DNA of 45,000 bases from Symbiodinium natans (GCA_905221605.1 CAJNDS010002834.1:523174-568173), one strand, 5' to 3'. Shown: positions 18,441 through 26,660, counted from the stretch's first letter. Notes: generated from the letters alone by a model not told the origin. Numbers and translations: made by a program.

Positions 18441-18540
18441 AAATCAGGACTTTTGGGTCTAGGGTTCAGGGGTTTTAGGGTGTAGGGTTCAGGGCTTAGG
18501 GTCCAGGATTTGGGTTTAGGGTTTAGGGTCCAATCTTTTT

Positions 18541-19260
18541 TTGGTTCAGGTGTTTCAATCGCTGCGCTTGCAGTGTAGGCTTCAGTGTTCTTTGGCCGTG
18601 GCGAACAGTTGAGGAGCTTTCGTTAGACGCCTTTTGGCGACGCATTGTCATACAACTATCAACAGCCACTCACCATTGTCCACGCTTCACTTTCTTGCAT
18701 TTGCCATCTTTGAACACACCGTTTACAGCAATACATGACAAAGCAATACAAAGCAGTGAATTTGGGAGCCGGATGGTCCTTTTCTGGTGGCTTTAGGGTT
18801 CAGGGCTGAGGGCCTTTTGTTCAGACTGTTTCTCCTTCGATGTATCCTCTTGCCAATACGGTATCCTACTCTGAAAAGGTCCACAGCGCGCGACAATGGC
18901 TCAGGACGGAAGCACCACAATAGTTTGCGGTTTGGCGAACTTGAGGCTCACCATCTTCGCCGCTGCACTCACCGAGCCTCCCTGGCCTGCTTGGTACGCC
19001 GGCCTTTCGGTACGCCTGAGCCTCCCTGGCCTGCGTAGTGTGGCAACATTTCGGTGCCGTTGCGCGCATGAGCCTCCCTGTCCTACCTGCTGTCCTTGTA
19101 CTGTCCTGAATCTTGTACTGGTTGTCCTGCCTCAAAACTGTCCTACTCCCTGTACTGTCCTGACTGCGTCGCGTCACATGATGCGTGCCACTTTGCCCTT
19201 AAAATCTAACCACCCCACTTGTCGGGTGGGGAAGAAGGGCCAAACAAGAATATCGACCCC
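18541..19260. other. Unique-looking segment with three GAGCCTCCCTG units
   Basis: GAGCCTCCCTGGCCTGC occurs at about 18976 and 19019, with a diverged copy at about 19071. Frames of 103 codons (-, 18866-19177) and 131 codons (+, 18896-19291) overlap here. They have low-complexity or repeat-driven composition, so I do not call a gene. Confidence 0.4.
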
Positions 19261-19432
19261 CCAAACCCTAAACCCTAACTTCGGCTTCTAACAAAAACCA
19301 ATTCTTTACCATGATAATCCCGATTAAGACTGAATATCAACTGCCCACAATACCCATTCAAGACACGTTCTTATTAGCAGGGCCCTGTATATATCCTATA
19401 TCCTGAGCCCTAAACCCTACATTGCTGCAAAG

Positions 19433-19460
19433 TATGATAGAGCAAAATGGCCTGGAGACT
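19433..19460 (+). CDS. Putative exon
   Basis: Acceptor TTGCTGCAAAG; GT at 19461 (GTAGCAG). Reads MIEQNGLET; the frame stays open as VAAAHP to the CCCTAAA units. Start and end phase are uncertain. Confidence 0.45.
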
Positions 19461-19758
19461 GTAGCAGCAGCCCATCCCTAAACCCGAAACCCCAAATCCT
19501 AAACGCCAAACCCTAAACCCTAAACTTGGCTAGGGTTCACATGTAACCTCTACTGTACAACAAGGAAGGGACATTGAGGCACTTAGACTTTCCCTACCCT
19601 ATTACCTGGCTACTCTGTGTCTCTGCAAGCCCTATTCACCCTGACATGCCCTAAAGCCCGTTGCAGGTTTAGGGTTTTGCGTTTTGGGTTTTACCCTAAA
19701 CCTTCAACCCCAAATCCTAAACCCTAAACCCTAAACCCTACGCCCTTCATGGTTTCAG

Positions 19759-19862
19759 TAGGGTATCGGATGCGTCCATTCTGCGGCAGAATCAGCGACA
19801 ACCTGAACATCTTCGACCGGACTCTGCACGACTTGATGGATGGGACCCTCGCTTTCAAAAGA
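19759..19862 (+). CDS. Putative exon, phase 1 to 0, GC donor
   Basis: Acceptor ATGGTTTCAG. Reads GYRMRPFCGRISDNLNIFDR then TLHDLMDGTLAFKR. CCCTAAA lies on both sides. The donor is taken as GC at 19863 (GCCCTAATC), because continuing meets TGA at 19875. Among the most protein-like segments of the window. Not recognised. Confidence 0.6.
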
Positions 19863-20017
19863 GCCCTAATCACCTGAACCCTAAACCCTAAACCCCAAAA
19901 ACCCCTAAACCCCAAATCCTAGCCCCTAAACCCTAAACCCCAAACCCTAAACCCTCAACCCCAAGCCCAAAAACCCAAGCCCAAAAACCTCCAAACCCTG
20001 CAACCTGCAAAGGAAAG

Positions 20018-20054
20018 GGGTGCATCCTGGACCCAGCCTTGCTAGTTCCTAATG
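20018..20054 (+). CDS. Putative exon, phase 0 to 1
   Basis: Acceptor AAAGGAAAG (or CTGCAAAG at 20012), donor GTTTAGGG. Reads GCILDPALLVPN. The phase-0 start fits the GC donor of the previous exon. Confidence 0.5.
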
Positions 20055-20119
20055 GTTTAGGGTTTAGGGTCTAGGGTAGGTTCCCCAAATTCTATGTCTC
20101 CTCCATTTTTCCCTTGAAG

Positions 20120-20149
20120 GAAGTATCTTAACTCCTAGAATTCCCTGTG
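20120..20149 (+). CDS. Putative exon, phase 1 to 1
   Basis: Excellent acceptor context (TTTTTCCCTTGAAG), donor GTTTAGGG. Reads SILTPRIPC. Confidence 0.55.
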
Positions 20150-20206
20150 GTTTAGGGTTTAGGCCCTAAGCCCTAAACTCCTAGACCCTAAGCCATAACC
20201 TTGCAG
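20150..20206 (+). other. 57-bp hairpin intron of telomeric repeats
   Basis: Starts GTTTAGGGTTTAGG and continues CCCTAAGCCCTAAACTCC, ending CCTTGCAG. The two halves are near-complementary. A minimal example of the intron design seen across the window. Confidence 0.5.
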
Positions 20207-20222
20207 GATCTGTTTTGGGTAG
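20207..20222 (+). CDS. Putative microexon, phase 1 to 2
   Basis: Acceptor CCTTGCAG, donor GTGTCT (an alternative GTAGGT lies 4 bp earlier). Reads SVLG. Phase fits both neighbours, but 16 bp is very short. Confidence 0.35.
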
Positions 20223-20309
20223 GTGTCTAAGTTGGGGTCCCTTTGGGGGGGAGGGATCCTTTCCAAAAGGTGCCGTACTATACAGGGACCATAAACAGCT
20301 TCCATAATT

Positions 20310-20530
20310 AAACCCTAAACCCAAAACCCGAACCCCAGAACCCTAAACCCTAAAAAACCTAAACCCTAAACCCAAAACCCTAAACCCTAAACCCTAATCC
20401 CTAAACCCTAAACCCTAAACCCTAAACCCTAAAGCCTAAACCTTAAACCCTAAACCCTAAACCCTAAACCTTAACCCTAAACCCTAAACCCTAAATCCTA
20501 AACCCTAAACCCTAAACCCTAAACCCTAAA
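20310..20530. repeat. Long CCCTAAA block
   Basis: About 30 units, degenerate at the left and nearly perfect at the right, ending just before the exon at 20549. Confidence 0.97.
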
Positions 20531-20548
20531 CCCCAACCCATGTACCAG

Positions 20549-20621
20549 AAGGAGTGCGTCTGGCCACATCCTGGCCTCCCCCAGCGTTCTCATCGACAAC
20601 CAGCTTCAGGCCAGCCTGCAG
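20549..20621 (+). CDS. Putative exon, phase 2 to 0
   Basis: Acceptor CATGTACCAG, donor GTTCTGG. Reads RSASGHILASPSVLIDNQLQ then ASLQ. GC-biased third positions and a clean boundary on both sides. Confidence 0.65.
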
Positions 20622-20770
20622 GTTCTGGCTGTTGGGGTTTAAGGTTTAAAGGGTTTGGGGTTGGGGTTAGGGTTTAGGGTTTGGGGTTTAGGGTCTAGGG
20701 TTTAGGGCCCTAGGCCTAAACCCTAAACCCCTAAACCCTAAACCTTGATAGGGCCCCATAGTCGACACAG

Positions 20771-20858
20771 GTAGTTGATCGCCTGTGGCACGAGTACGAA
20801 CACCTCCTTCTCGACCACATGGACACCATCAGCGCAGAGAACAGCCACTCGCTTAAGG
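20771..20858 (+). CDS. Putative exon, phase 0 to 1
   Basis: Acceptor GTCGACACAG, donor GTTTAGGG. Reads VVDRLWHEYEHLLLDHMDTI then SAENSHSLK, an amphipathic helix-like segment. One of the best-supported exons. Product not recognised. Confidence 0.7.
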
Positions 20859-20880
20859 GTTTAGGGTTTAGGGTTTGGGG

Positions 20881-21156
20881 TTTGGGGTTCAGGGGTTCAG
20901 GTCGGAGTTCTTCTGGGTGCTTCTCCCCCAGAAGGGGTGGGATTCCGCCTTTCTTTATAGAGTCCTCAAAGAAGGGGTTTAGAGCTTAGGGTTTAGGGTT
21001 TAGGGCTTAGGGTTTAGGGTTTAGAGTCCTTAAGGGAGGGGGGTTTAAGGGGGGTATGTATCCCAAGGTTGCCGCATACTCCCCACCACTCCCCAAGGCT
21101 CCCTTCTGGGGGAGAAGCACCCAGAAGAACTCCGACCTGAACCCCTGAACCCCAAA
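20881..21156. repeat. Perfect 56-bp inverted repeat within an intron
   Basis: Left arm 20881-20936 and right arm 21101-21156 are exact reverse complements by eye; the arms include GGTCGGAGTTCTTCTGGGTG. The TTTAGGG units outside continue the pairing. The loop (about 164 bp) holds more TTTAGGG and a GGTATGTATCCCAAGG stretch. Confidence 0.85.
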
Positions 21157-21285
21157 CCCTAAACCCTAAGCCCGAAGCCCTAAACCCTAAACCCCTCAGC
21201 CCTAAACCCTAAACCCTCCCTTAGGGACCCTAGAAATTCGGTCAAAGCTTCGGGGCCGAAAGGGGTTTAACGTTCGCCTCCAGAG

Positions 21286-21301
21286 CTGTGATGCTGGGAG
21301 G
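21286..21301 (+). CDS. Putative microexon, phase 1 to 2
   Basis: Acceptor GCCTCCAGAG, donor GTTCTCG. Reads VMLG. Phase fits its neighbours; the short length keeps confidence low. Confidence 0.3.
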
Positions 21302-21528
21302 GTTCTCGAAAACCTAAACCCAACCTCAAACCCTAAGCCCGTTTAGGGGTTAGGGTTCAGGGTTCAGGGTTTAGGGTATGGGGTTTGGGGTTTGGGGTTT
21401 GGGGTTTGGGGTTTGGGGTTTGGGGTTTGGGTTGACTCTCGAAACCCTAATCCCTTAACCCTAAACCCTACATACTTTAGCCGAGTGAATAGCGGAGCCT
21501 GAAACACTTGGGGTACAATACCTCCAAG

Positions 21529-21544
21529 AGGGGCCTATGATTTA
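21529..21544 (+). CDS. Putative microexon, phase 2 to 0
   Basis: Acceptor ACCTCCAAG, donor GTGAGC. Reads GAYDL. Phase fits its neighbours. Confidence 0.3.
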
Positions 21545-21657
21545 GTGAGCTGCCGACTTTCGGCTTAGAGTTTCGGGTTTAGGGTTTAGGGTTTAGGTTC
21601 TTTGCATTGGTAGTTTTTGGAGGGGTCCTACTATGTCACGCGCTGGGCTTACCATAG

Positions 21658-21679
21658 CCTGCCGGCTTAGGAAGATCGG
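21658..21679 (+). CDS. Putative small exon, phase 0 to 1
   Basis: Acceptor CTTACCATAG; the donor GTTTAGG starts a long TTTAGGG tract. Reads PAGLGRS. Confidence 0.4.
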
Positions 21680-21808
21680 GTTTAGGTTTAGGGTTAGGGT
21701 TTAGGGTTTAGGGTTTAGGGTTTAGGGTTTAGGGTTTAGGGTTTAGGGTTTAGGGTTTAGGGTTTAGGGTTTAGGTTTTAGGGTTTAGGGTTTAGGGTTT
21801 AGGGGGTT
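21680..21808. repeat. TTTAGGG block at intron 5' end
   Basis: About 18 units with two shortened or extended ones; the intron begins at its first GT. Confidence 0.95.
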
Positions 21809-21875
21809 TTATCGGGCTTGGGTTCTTTGGGGTAGCGAGGGTTCCGGGCCTTTTCCTATATCCGAGAATAGCAAG

Positions 21876-21915
21876 CGTTCAGGTCCCCTTCCCTCATCTG
21901 GAACACCTCTTTAGG
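21876..21915 (+). CDS. Putative exon, phase 1 to 2
   Basis: Acceptor AATAGCAAG, donor GTTTAGGG. Reads FRSPSLIWNTSL. An alternative acceptor (CGTTCAG) gives VPFPHLEHLFR in phase 0. Confidence 0.4.
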
Positions 21916-21991
21916 GTTTAGGGCAAGTTTAGGGATTAGGGCTTAGGGCTTAGGGCTTAGGGCTTAGGGAATTCGACCCTCCATGACACAG

Positions 21992-22016
21992 CGAAGGACA
22001 ACTGCACACATGGGAG
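21992..22016 (+). CDS. Putative small exon, phase 2 to 0
   Basis: Acceptor CATGACACAG, donor GTCCCC. Reads EGQLHTWE. Confidence 0.4.
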
Positions 22017-22196
22017 GTCCCCGAAAATCGGGGAACCCTTAATTCATACGGATGAGACGGTTTGGGGGGTTGTATTCGGGGGGCCCCTATGTGTGGAGAC
22101 ATCCTAAACCCCGCAATCCTGCCAACCCTTTAAGCCCCATAAACCCTATAACCTTCAACACTTAGTATAAGCCTGTAAACCCGCAAACCGAACTAG

Positions 22197-22279
22197 AATG
22201 CACAAGATGCATCTCACATCTTGAATTGGAGGTCCGGAGGCCTAATGGAGTTACACTCATGCGCCTTAACTTGCACAGG
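22197..22279 (+). CDS. Putative exon, phase 0 to 2
   Basis: Acceptor GAACTAG, donor GTTCAGGG. Reads NAQDASHILNWRSGGLMELH then SCALTCT. Last exon of a twelve-exon phase-consistent run that begins at 19759. Confidence 0.55.
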
Positions 22280-22360
22280 GTTCAGGGATCAGGGCTTAGG
22301 GTTTAGGGTTTTACCTGGGTGTGTTTACTAGAATTGCTAACGAACTCTCCAAAACTTCAG

Positions 22361-22396
22361 GCCTTCCACAAGAAAAAAGACTCTCTGGAAATAATA
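22361..22396 (+). CDS. Putative exon, phase 0 to 0
   Basis: Acceptor AAAACTTCAG, donor GTAGCTTC. Reads AFHKKKDSLEII. Phase does not follow directly from 22197-22279. Confidence 0.45.
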
Positions 22397-22480
22397 GTAG
22401 CTTCTAGCTTATTCTGACTAAAACCCAGATCAATGTCCATGAAAGTTAAAGCCATGGACGGAAGGATGACGGTTTTATCC

Positions 22481-22508
22481 AGCCCCCCCCCCCCCCCCCC
22501 CCCCCCCC
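22481..22508. repeat. Poly-C run
   Basis: About 27 consecutive C, serving as a pyrimidine tract before the acceptor CGCCAG. Confidence 0.95.
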
Positions 22509-22513
22509 GCCAG

Positions 22514-22540
22514 GCATTCGGCTTGGCCATCACCAAACCT
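22514..22540 (+). CDS. Putative exon with GA donor
   Basis: Acceptor CCGCCAG after poly-C. Reads AFGLAITKP and is followed by GAAACCCTAAACC, so the donor would be GA inside the repeat. GT is absent. Confidence 0.4.
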
Positions 22541-22661
22541 GAAACCCTAAACCCTAAACCCTAAACCCTAAACCCTAGACCCTAGACCCTAACCCCTAAA
22601 CCCCTAAACCCCTAAGCCCGAAACCCCCGTATGAACCCCACCTCCGCCCCGAAGACCACAG

Positions 22662-22700
22662 CTTAGGCAGCTACTTGCATGAGACTCTGGAGGCGATTGG
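22662..22700 (+). CDS. Putative exon, phase 2 to 2
   Basis: Acceptor AAGACCACAG, donor GTTTACGG. Reads LGSYLHETLEAI. Good composition; the acceptor is ambiguous (22655 would add two residues in the same frame). Confidence 0.5.
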
Positions 22701-22776
22701 GTTTACGGTTTGGGGTTTCGGGTTTAGGGTTCAGGGTTTAGGGTTTACGGAAACACTTCTCTGCATTTTTTTGAAG

Positions 22777-22801
22777 ATTGGCTGGGTTCTTTTACGAAAA
22801 T
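22777..22801 (+). CDS. Putative small exon, phase 2 to 0
   Basis: Acceptor CATTTTTTTGAAG, donor GTCGAC. Reads LAGFFYEN. Other frames are open for longer (WLGSFTKMSTRNPEAW). Confidence 0.4.
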
Positions 22802-22883
22802 GTCGACTAGAAATCCTGAAGCCTGGATTTTGCATTCAACGTTCAGGGTTTTGTTCATTGGGTGTTCAGTCTTGGCATTTGGT

Positions 22884-22983
22884 CGTTTACCAAAACAAGG
22901 GGCCCCTAATATAGACCCCAAAATGGTAGGATCCCCCTTGTAATCGGACCCAATAAGGCACCCCTAATATCGTAAACCCCCCC
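22884..22983. mobile_element. MITE-like element, family B copy 2
   Basis: Starts GTTTACCAAAACAAGGGG, has TAATATAGACCCC, and ends TAATATCGTAAACCCCCC. The ends are complementary. Confidence 0.7.
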
Positions 22984-23013
22984 ATTTTTGGTTTTGGGAT
23001 CTCAAGGGTTTAG

Positions 23014-23087
23014 CGTGTCTGCCTTCAATGTCTTCAAGCATGGAAGCCCCAGGCCCTTGACCAGCAGATGCCCTGAAACTAATTTCC
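23014..23087 (+). CDS. Putative exon, phase 2 to 1
   Basis: Acceptor GGGTTTAG is within telomeric-type sequence; donor GTGCCTG. Reads VSAFNVFKHGSPRPLTSRCP then ETNF. A second frame (RVCLQCLQAWKPQAL) is open too. A family A element follows 11 bp downstream. Confidence 0.45.
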
Positions 23088-23098
23088 GTGCCTGAGGG

Positions 23099-23190
23099 TT
23101 GGGATGTCCCCCCTTCTACGAACAGTCCTTGATGGGGATTGCAATACGGGGTACTCTAATCCCTAAAAATGGTGTAAGGGGGAACATCCC
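23099..23190. mobile_element. MITE-like element, family A copy 3
   Basis: Ends TTGGGATGTCCCCCCTT and AAGGGGGAACATCCC. Confidence 0.75.
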
Positions 23191-23301
23191 AGGTTGAGCG
23201 TGTGGGCTGGCTTATGGTTTCGTGTTGTCTAGGGCGTCTTATTGCGCCGAGCCACTTTTTCGTCGGAAGTTGCTGACCCTAAGCCCTCAGACCCAATTCT
23301 C

Positions 23302-23403
23302 GAGATGTTCCCCCTTACACGAACAGTCCTTTATAAGGACTAATTATAGTACCCCCTATTACAATCCCTATCAAGGACTGTTCGTATAAGGGGAACATCC
23401 CAA
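23302..23403. mobile_element. MITE-like element, family A copy 4
   Basis: Ends GAGATGTTCCCCCTTACAC and GTATAAGGGGAACATCCC; ACGAACAGTCCTT pairs with AAGGACTGTTCGT. The best-preserved hairpin of the family. Confidence 0.8.
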
Positions 23404-23605
23404 CCGAATCCAGAAAACCTAGACTCTAAAGCCAGGTGTTGGTGTGGAGGCTGATGGGGTGTGTCTGCCCTCGCCCAAATATATCCTAGGTCGATCTTGC
23501 AACCAGGATAACCCTGATAGTAATGATGCCGAGCTGGGATCTTATTATAGTAGAACTAAATAGGAACCATAAGGGAATACCATTGGAGAGGCCTCCCACC
23601 CCTTA

Positions 23606-23690
23606 CAAAACCCCGTGGTTCTTAGTAGGGGATGAGGGAATTGGGGCCCTATTTATATCCCCCCTCCCTCCCCCATTCCCGATTGAGAAC
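23606..23690. mobile_element. Short dispersed element, family C copy 1
   Basis: GTGGTTCTTAGTAGGGGATG, then a GGGCCCTATTTATA core. Related to 26996-27131 and 36661-36820. Confidence 0.5.
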
Positions 23691-23798
23691 CGGCCAGAAA
23701 ATCATCCTAAGCCCTAAGCCCTAAGCCCTAAGCCCTAAGCCCTAAACCCTAAACCCTAAACCCTAAACGCCCTAAACCCCCAAACCCCTGCTTTGAAG

Positions 23799-23887
23799 GC
23801 GGTGTCGAAGCTGAGCAGCGAGTTGCTGGCTGTTTGCGGCGTGGCTCTCCGGCTGCAAAGCAAGCTGAGTGCGCATCAGGATTTCGG
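23799..23887 (+). CDS. Putative exon, phase 0 to 2
   Basis: Acceptor CCTGCTTTGAAG, donor GTTTAGGG. Reads AVSKLSSELLAVCGVALRLQ then SKLSAHQDF, a helix-like segment. CCCTAAA before and TTTAGGG/TTTGGGG after. Strong candidate. Not recognised. Confidence 0.7.
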
Positions 23888-24020
23888 GTTTAGGGTTTGG
23901 GGTTTAGGGTTTGGGGTTTGGGGTTTGGGGTTTGGGTTTGGGGTTTGGGGTTTGGGGCTTGGGGCTTGGGGCTTGGGGTTTGGGGTTTGGGGTTTGGGAT
24001 TTGGGGTTTGGGGTTTGGGG
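23888..24020. repeat. TTTAGGG to TTTGGGG array
   Basis: Three TTTAGGG-type units, then about 15 TTTGGGG/CTTGGGG units; a further locally spread variant. Confidence 0.95.
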
Positions 24021-24057
24021 TCCAGGGGTTGCCTAAACCCTTACAACGTGAGCCGGA

Positions 24058-24190
24058 AGGGATAGAGGGAGGGGGAGAGAGAGCGAGAGAGAGGGAGAGA
24101 GGGAGAGAGGGAGAGCGCTGCAAGCAAGCAAGCAAGCAAGCAAGTGAGAGTGAGAGTGACTGAGGCAGAGTGACAAGGAGAGAGAGCGCT
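24058..24190. repeat. GA-rich low-complexity tract with AAGC repeat
   Basis: GAGAGAGGGAGAGAG-type sequence, then seven CAAG tetramers, then more GAGAG. Confidence 0.9.
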
Positions 24191-24243
24191 TGAAGAGACG
24201 AAAAACACAAGTAGAATACCAAGACGGCGAGGAATAACATCAG

Positions 24244-24282
24244 CGACAGAGGAACGGACAGCCCTTTAGGCTTTATTTTACG
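24244..24282 (+). CDS. Putative exon, phase 2 to 2
   Basis: Acceptor TAACATCAG, donor GTTTAGGG. Reads DRGTDSPLGFIL. Phase fits 23799-23887. Confidence 0.5.
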
Positions 24283-24419
24283 GTTTAGGGTTTAGGGTTT
24301 AGGTTTTACGGTTTAGGGTTTAGGCTAACCTTACCCCTTCCAATTGACCGGTTTCACAAGTGGACCTTGAGTTTTATTAACAGCACGCTCATTGCTTTCA
24401 AGGCTTGAACGACATGGGA

Positions 24420-24521
24420 GTTTACGAAGATAAGGGACCCCTAATATAGACCCTCCAGTAAAAGGATTCCCTTATAATAATAGGACCCCAAAGAGGTACC
24501 CCTAATTTCGGAGACCCCCCC
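24420..24521. mobile_element. MITE-like element, family B copy 3
   Basis: Starts GTTTACGAAGATAAGGGACC and ends CCCTAATTTCGGAGACCCCC. The first two bases could act as a donor after an open stretch (STLIAFKA, LERHG). Confidence 0.7.
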
Positions 24522-24609
24522 ATCTCTCTACCTACATCTCACGCGCTTGCGCGTCCAGAATATACCCGTTTCTGTACCTGCATGTGTCTCCTCCGTGCCA
24601 GTTTTACAT

Positions 24610-24714
24610 GGGGGGTTTCCGAAAATAGGGGCACCTTATTTGGGTCCTCATTGTAAGGGAATCCTACTATGTTGGGGGTCTATATCAGGGGTCCTCTATT
24701 TTCGTACGTCCCCA
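24610..24714. mobile_element. MITE-like element, family B copy 4 (reverse orientation)
   Basis: Starts GGGGTTTCCGAAAATAGGGG and ends CCTCTATTTTCGTACGTCCCC. Reverse complement of copy 3, only 89 bp away. Confidence 0.75.
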
Positions 24715-24854
24715 CATCTATGTTGAGCTCCCTTTCCATCTCTGAGTGAGTGGTCGCTTTTGCTTCAGCTTACGACCGAAAGCTCGCACTAGTATAGATA
24801 GGGTTGGCGTGCCCTTTGCTTTCCCTTACCCGGAGCATCGCCCCTAATCCCGAA

Positions 24855-25010
24855 CCCCCCACCCCCCTCCCCCCCCTCTCCCACCCCCTCCCACCCCCTC
24901 CCACCCCCTCCCACCCCCTCCCACCCCCTCCCACCCCCTCCCACCCCTCCCACCCCCTCCCACCTCCCACCCCCTCCCACCCCCTCCCACCCCCTCCCAC
25001 CCCCTCCACC
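24855..25010. repeat. CCCACCCCCT decamer minisatellite
   Basis: About 14 copies of CCACCCCCTC, strand-asymmetric, ending 10 bp before a CCCTAAA block (25010-25167). Confidence 0.95.
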
Positions 25011-25013
25011 CTA

Positions 25014-25167
25014 AAACCCTAAACCCTAAACCCTAACCCCTAAGCCCTAAACCCTAAACCCTAAACCCTAAACCCTAAACCCTAAACCCTAAACCCTAAA
25101 CCCTAAACTCTAAACCCTAAACCCTAAACCCTAAACCCTAAACCCTAAACCCTAAACCCTAAACCCT
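25014..25167. repeat. CCCTAAA block
   Basis: About 20 units directly before the exon at 25176. Confidence 0.97.
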
Positions 25168-25175
25168 CAGCCCAG

Positions 25176-25277
25176 CAGGTAGTTGGAGCACTTGGTGATG
25201 TTGCGATCCTCTTGGGCGCCACGACGAACGGCATGCAGCAGGAAAGGCATGGGCGCGATTGCTCTGCACAATTCAGA
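25176..25277 (+). CDS. Putative exon, phase 0 to 0 (possible - strand alternative)
   Basis: Acceptor CTCAGCCCAG, donor GTTAAGG. Reads QVVGALGDVAILLGATTNGM then QQERHGRDCSAQFR. The - strand is also open with better GC third-position bias (AIAPMPFLLHAVRRGAQEDR). Phase with the next two exons favours +. Confidence 0.5.
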
Positions 25278-25391
25278 GTTAAGGGTTTAGGGTTAGGGCT
25301 TATAGGGTTTAGGGTTTAGGGTTTAGGGTTTAGGGTTTAGGGTTTAGGGTTTAGGGTCTACCTTCTACCTCAGGCTTGATTTACCATGCAG

Positions 25392-25418
25392 CTTGAGAAC
25401 TCAGCCCTTGATGAGCAG
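25392..25418 (+). CDS. Putative small exon, phase 0 to 0
   Basis: Acceptor TTACCATGCAG, donor GTATGG. Reads LENSALDEQ. Confidence 0.55.
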
Positions 25419-25488
25419 GTATGGCCTCATAAAGTTTGTAAATGCCCTAAACCCCGAACCGATGGTATGCACTTGCGCCTAACGACGA

Positions 25489-25530
25489 GAGGTTCCTATT
25501 CAGTAGCTTTAGGGCCCAAGTATATACTCA
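25489..25530. mobile_element. Family E fragment (copy 3)
   Basis: GGTTCCTATTCAGTAGCTTT, then GGGCCCAAGTATATACT, as in the right half of 30302-30410. Confidence 0.55.
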
Positions 25531-25591
25531 AAAAAGAATCCCTGAACCCTGAACCCTAAACCCTAAACCCTAAACCCTACACTTTCGGCAG

Positions 25592-25670
25592 GACATTGCT
25601 GGTCGGCAACGTTCCTTCATTCAGATGATGCTCAAGGACGGACAATCGCAAGTCTGGCTATCAGTCCTGC
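25592..25670 (+). CDS. Putative exon, phase 0 to 1
   Basis: Acceptor CTTTCGGCAG, donor GTGGATG. Reads DIAGRQRSFIQMMLKDGQSQ then VWLSVL. CCCTAAA on both sides. Strong open frame of mixed composition. Not recognised. Confidence 0.6.
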
Positions 25671-25679
25671 GTGGATGCT

Positions 25680-25800
25680 AACCCTAAACCCTAAACCCTA
25701 AACCCTAAACCCTAAACCCTAAACCCTAAACCCTAAACCCTAAACCCTAAACCCTAAACCCTAAACCCTAAACCCTAAACTAGACCCTAAAACCCTAAAC
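25680..25800. repeat. CCCTAAA block
   Basis: About 17 units, ending 10 bp before the exon at 25811. Confidence 0.97.
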
Positions 25801-25810
25801 CCCGTTGCAG

Positions 25811-25876
25811 GTTTCCCAAAAGCAAGGCTCAAACGGCTGAGGCGTTTCAGCGCTTGACATGCTTAGTAGCCCACTG
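25811..25876 (+). CDS. Putative exon, phase 2 to 2
   Basis: Acceptor CCGTTGCAG, donor GTATCC. Reads FPKSKAQTAEAFQRLTCLVA then H. The other frames have stops. Phase from 25592-25670 fits only with an alternative donor or acceptor (for example AG at 25825). Confidence 0.6.
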
Positions 25877-26234
25877 GTATCCTCTTGCCCTCTGTTTTTG
25901 GTTCAAGGGTTTCAGGTTTAGGGTCCAGGGTTTAGGGTTTAGGGTTTCAGGGTTTCAGGTTTAGGGTTTTGGGTTTTGGGTTTTTGGGCTGATGGTCAAG
26001 TGGCACCCTAGTGCCCTTTTTTGGGGTTCAAGGTCCCCTGCTGAAGTAGCCAGCAACAAAAAGGCTACCCGCATCAAGCTACTGGGCTACCTATAGTCTT
26101 CGAGGCGCGTAGCACGTTGTGGTCCATGAATGTTGCTTCATATGTTTCGGCATTCTCATCACGTGGTTACTGTTTGCTGCGTAACCTAAACCCTAAACCC
26201 TAAACCCTAAACCTCCTTGTTCTCGATTTTTCAG

Positions 26235-26287
26235 AGGCCGGACTTCACGCAAACAACATTTTCTCCCAGTTTGTTGGCTCGGCTGGG
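26235..26287 (+). CDS. Putative exon, phase 1 to 0
   Basis: Strong acceptor CTCGATTTTTCAG, donor GTTTGGGG. Reads AGLHANNIFSQFVGSAG. Confidence 0.6.
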
Positions 26288-26407
26288 GTTTGGGGCTTGG
26301 GTTCCTGCTGGGCCACAGAATTTCTGTTCTTTGATTGCTTGTGTTTAGGGTTTAGTGTTTAGGCTTTAGGGTTCCGAATTGCACTGACGGTCTCGTATCC
26401 ATTTAAG

Positions 26408-26463
26408 GATGGACTTAAGAGGTAACGACAGACTGCCCGCAGATCCTGCAGCATCAACAGCAA
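26408..26463 (+). CDS. Putative exon, phase 2 to 1
   Basis: Acceptor TCCATTTAAG, donor GTCAACC. Reads MDLRGNDRLPADPAASTA. The other frames have stops. Confidence 0.5.
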
Positions 26464-26564
26464 GTCAACCCTGACCCATAGGAAACCCCCTAAAACCCTG
26501 AACCTTAAACCCTAAACCCTAAACCCCAAACCCCAAACCCTAAACCCTGATCCCTAACCCATAG

Positions 26565-26660
26565 GAAACACTGTACATCAGCCTCGGATTCGAAGTGGCC
26601 ACACACCTGGAAAAGCTGATGGACACGAGCCTCGGCAAAAGCAACATGGCTTCGTTGTAG
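26565..26660 (+). CDS. Putative exon, possibly terminal
   Basis: Acceptor AACCCATAG. Reads ETLYISLGFEVATHLEKLMD then TSLGKSNMASL and TAG at 26658-26660; a GT at 26657 could instead act as donor. The acceptor sequence ACCCATAGGAAAC also occurs 83 bp upstream, on the other side of a CCCTAAA block. Confidence 0.6.
   Translation, partial: ETLYISLGFEVATHLEKLMDTSLGKSNMASL

Noticed and set aside
21498-21512. Extra exon LKHL between 21301 and 21529
   Set aside because: It would leave a 16-bp intron before 21529; phase also works without it.
23793-25022. Gly/Phe/Trp-, Pro- and Gly/Trp-rich frames
   Set aside because: Produced by TTTGGGG units and the CCACCCCCTC decamer array; only the first 30 codons (23799-23887) look like an exon.
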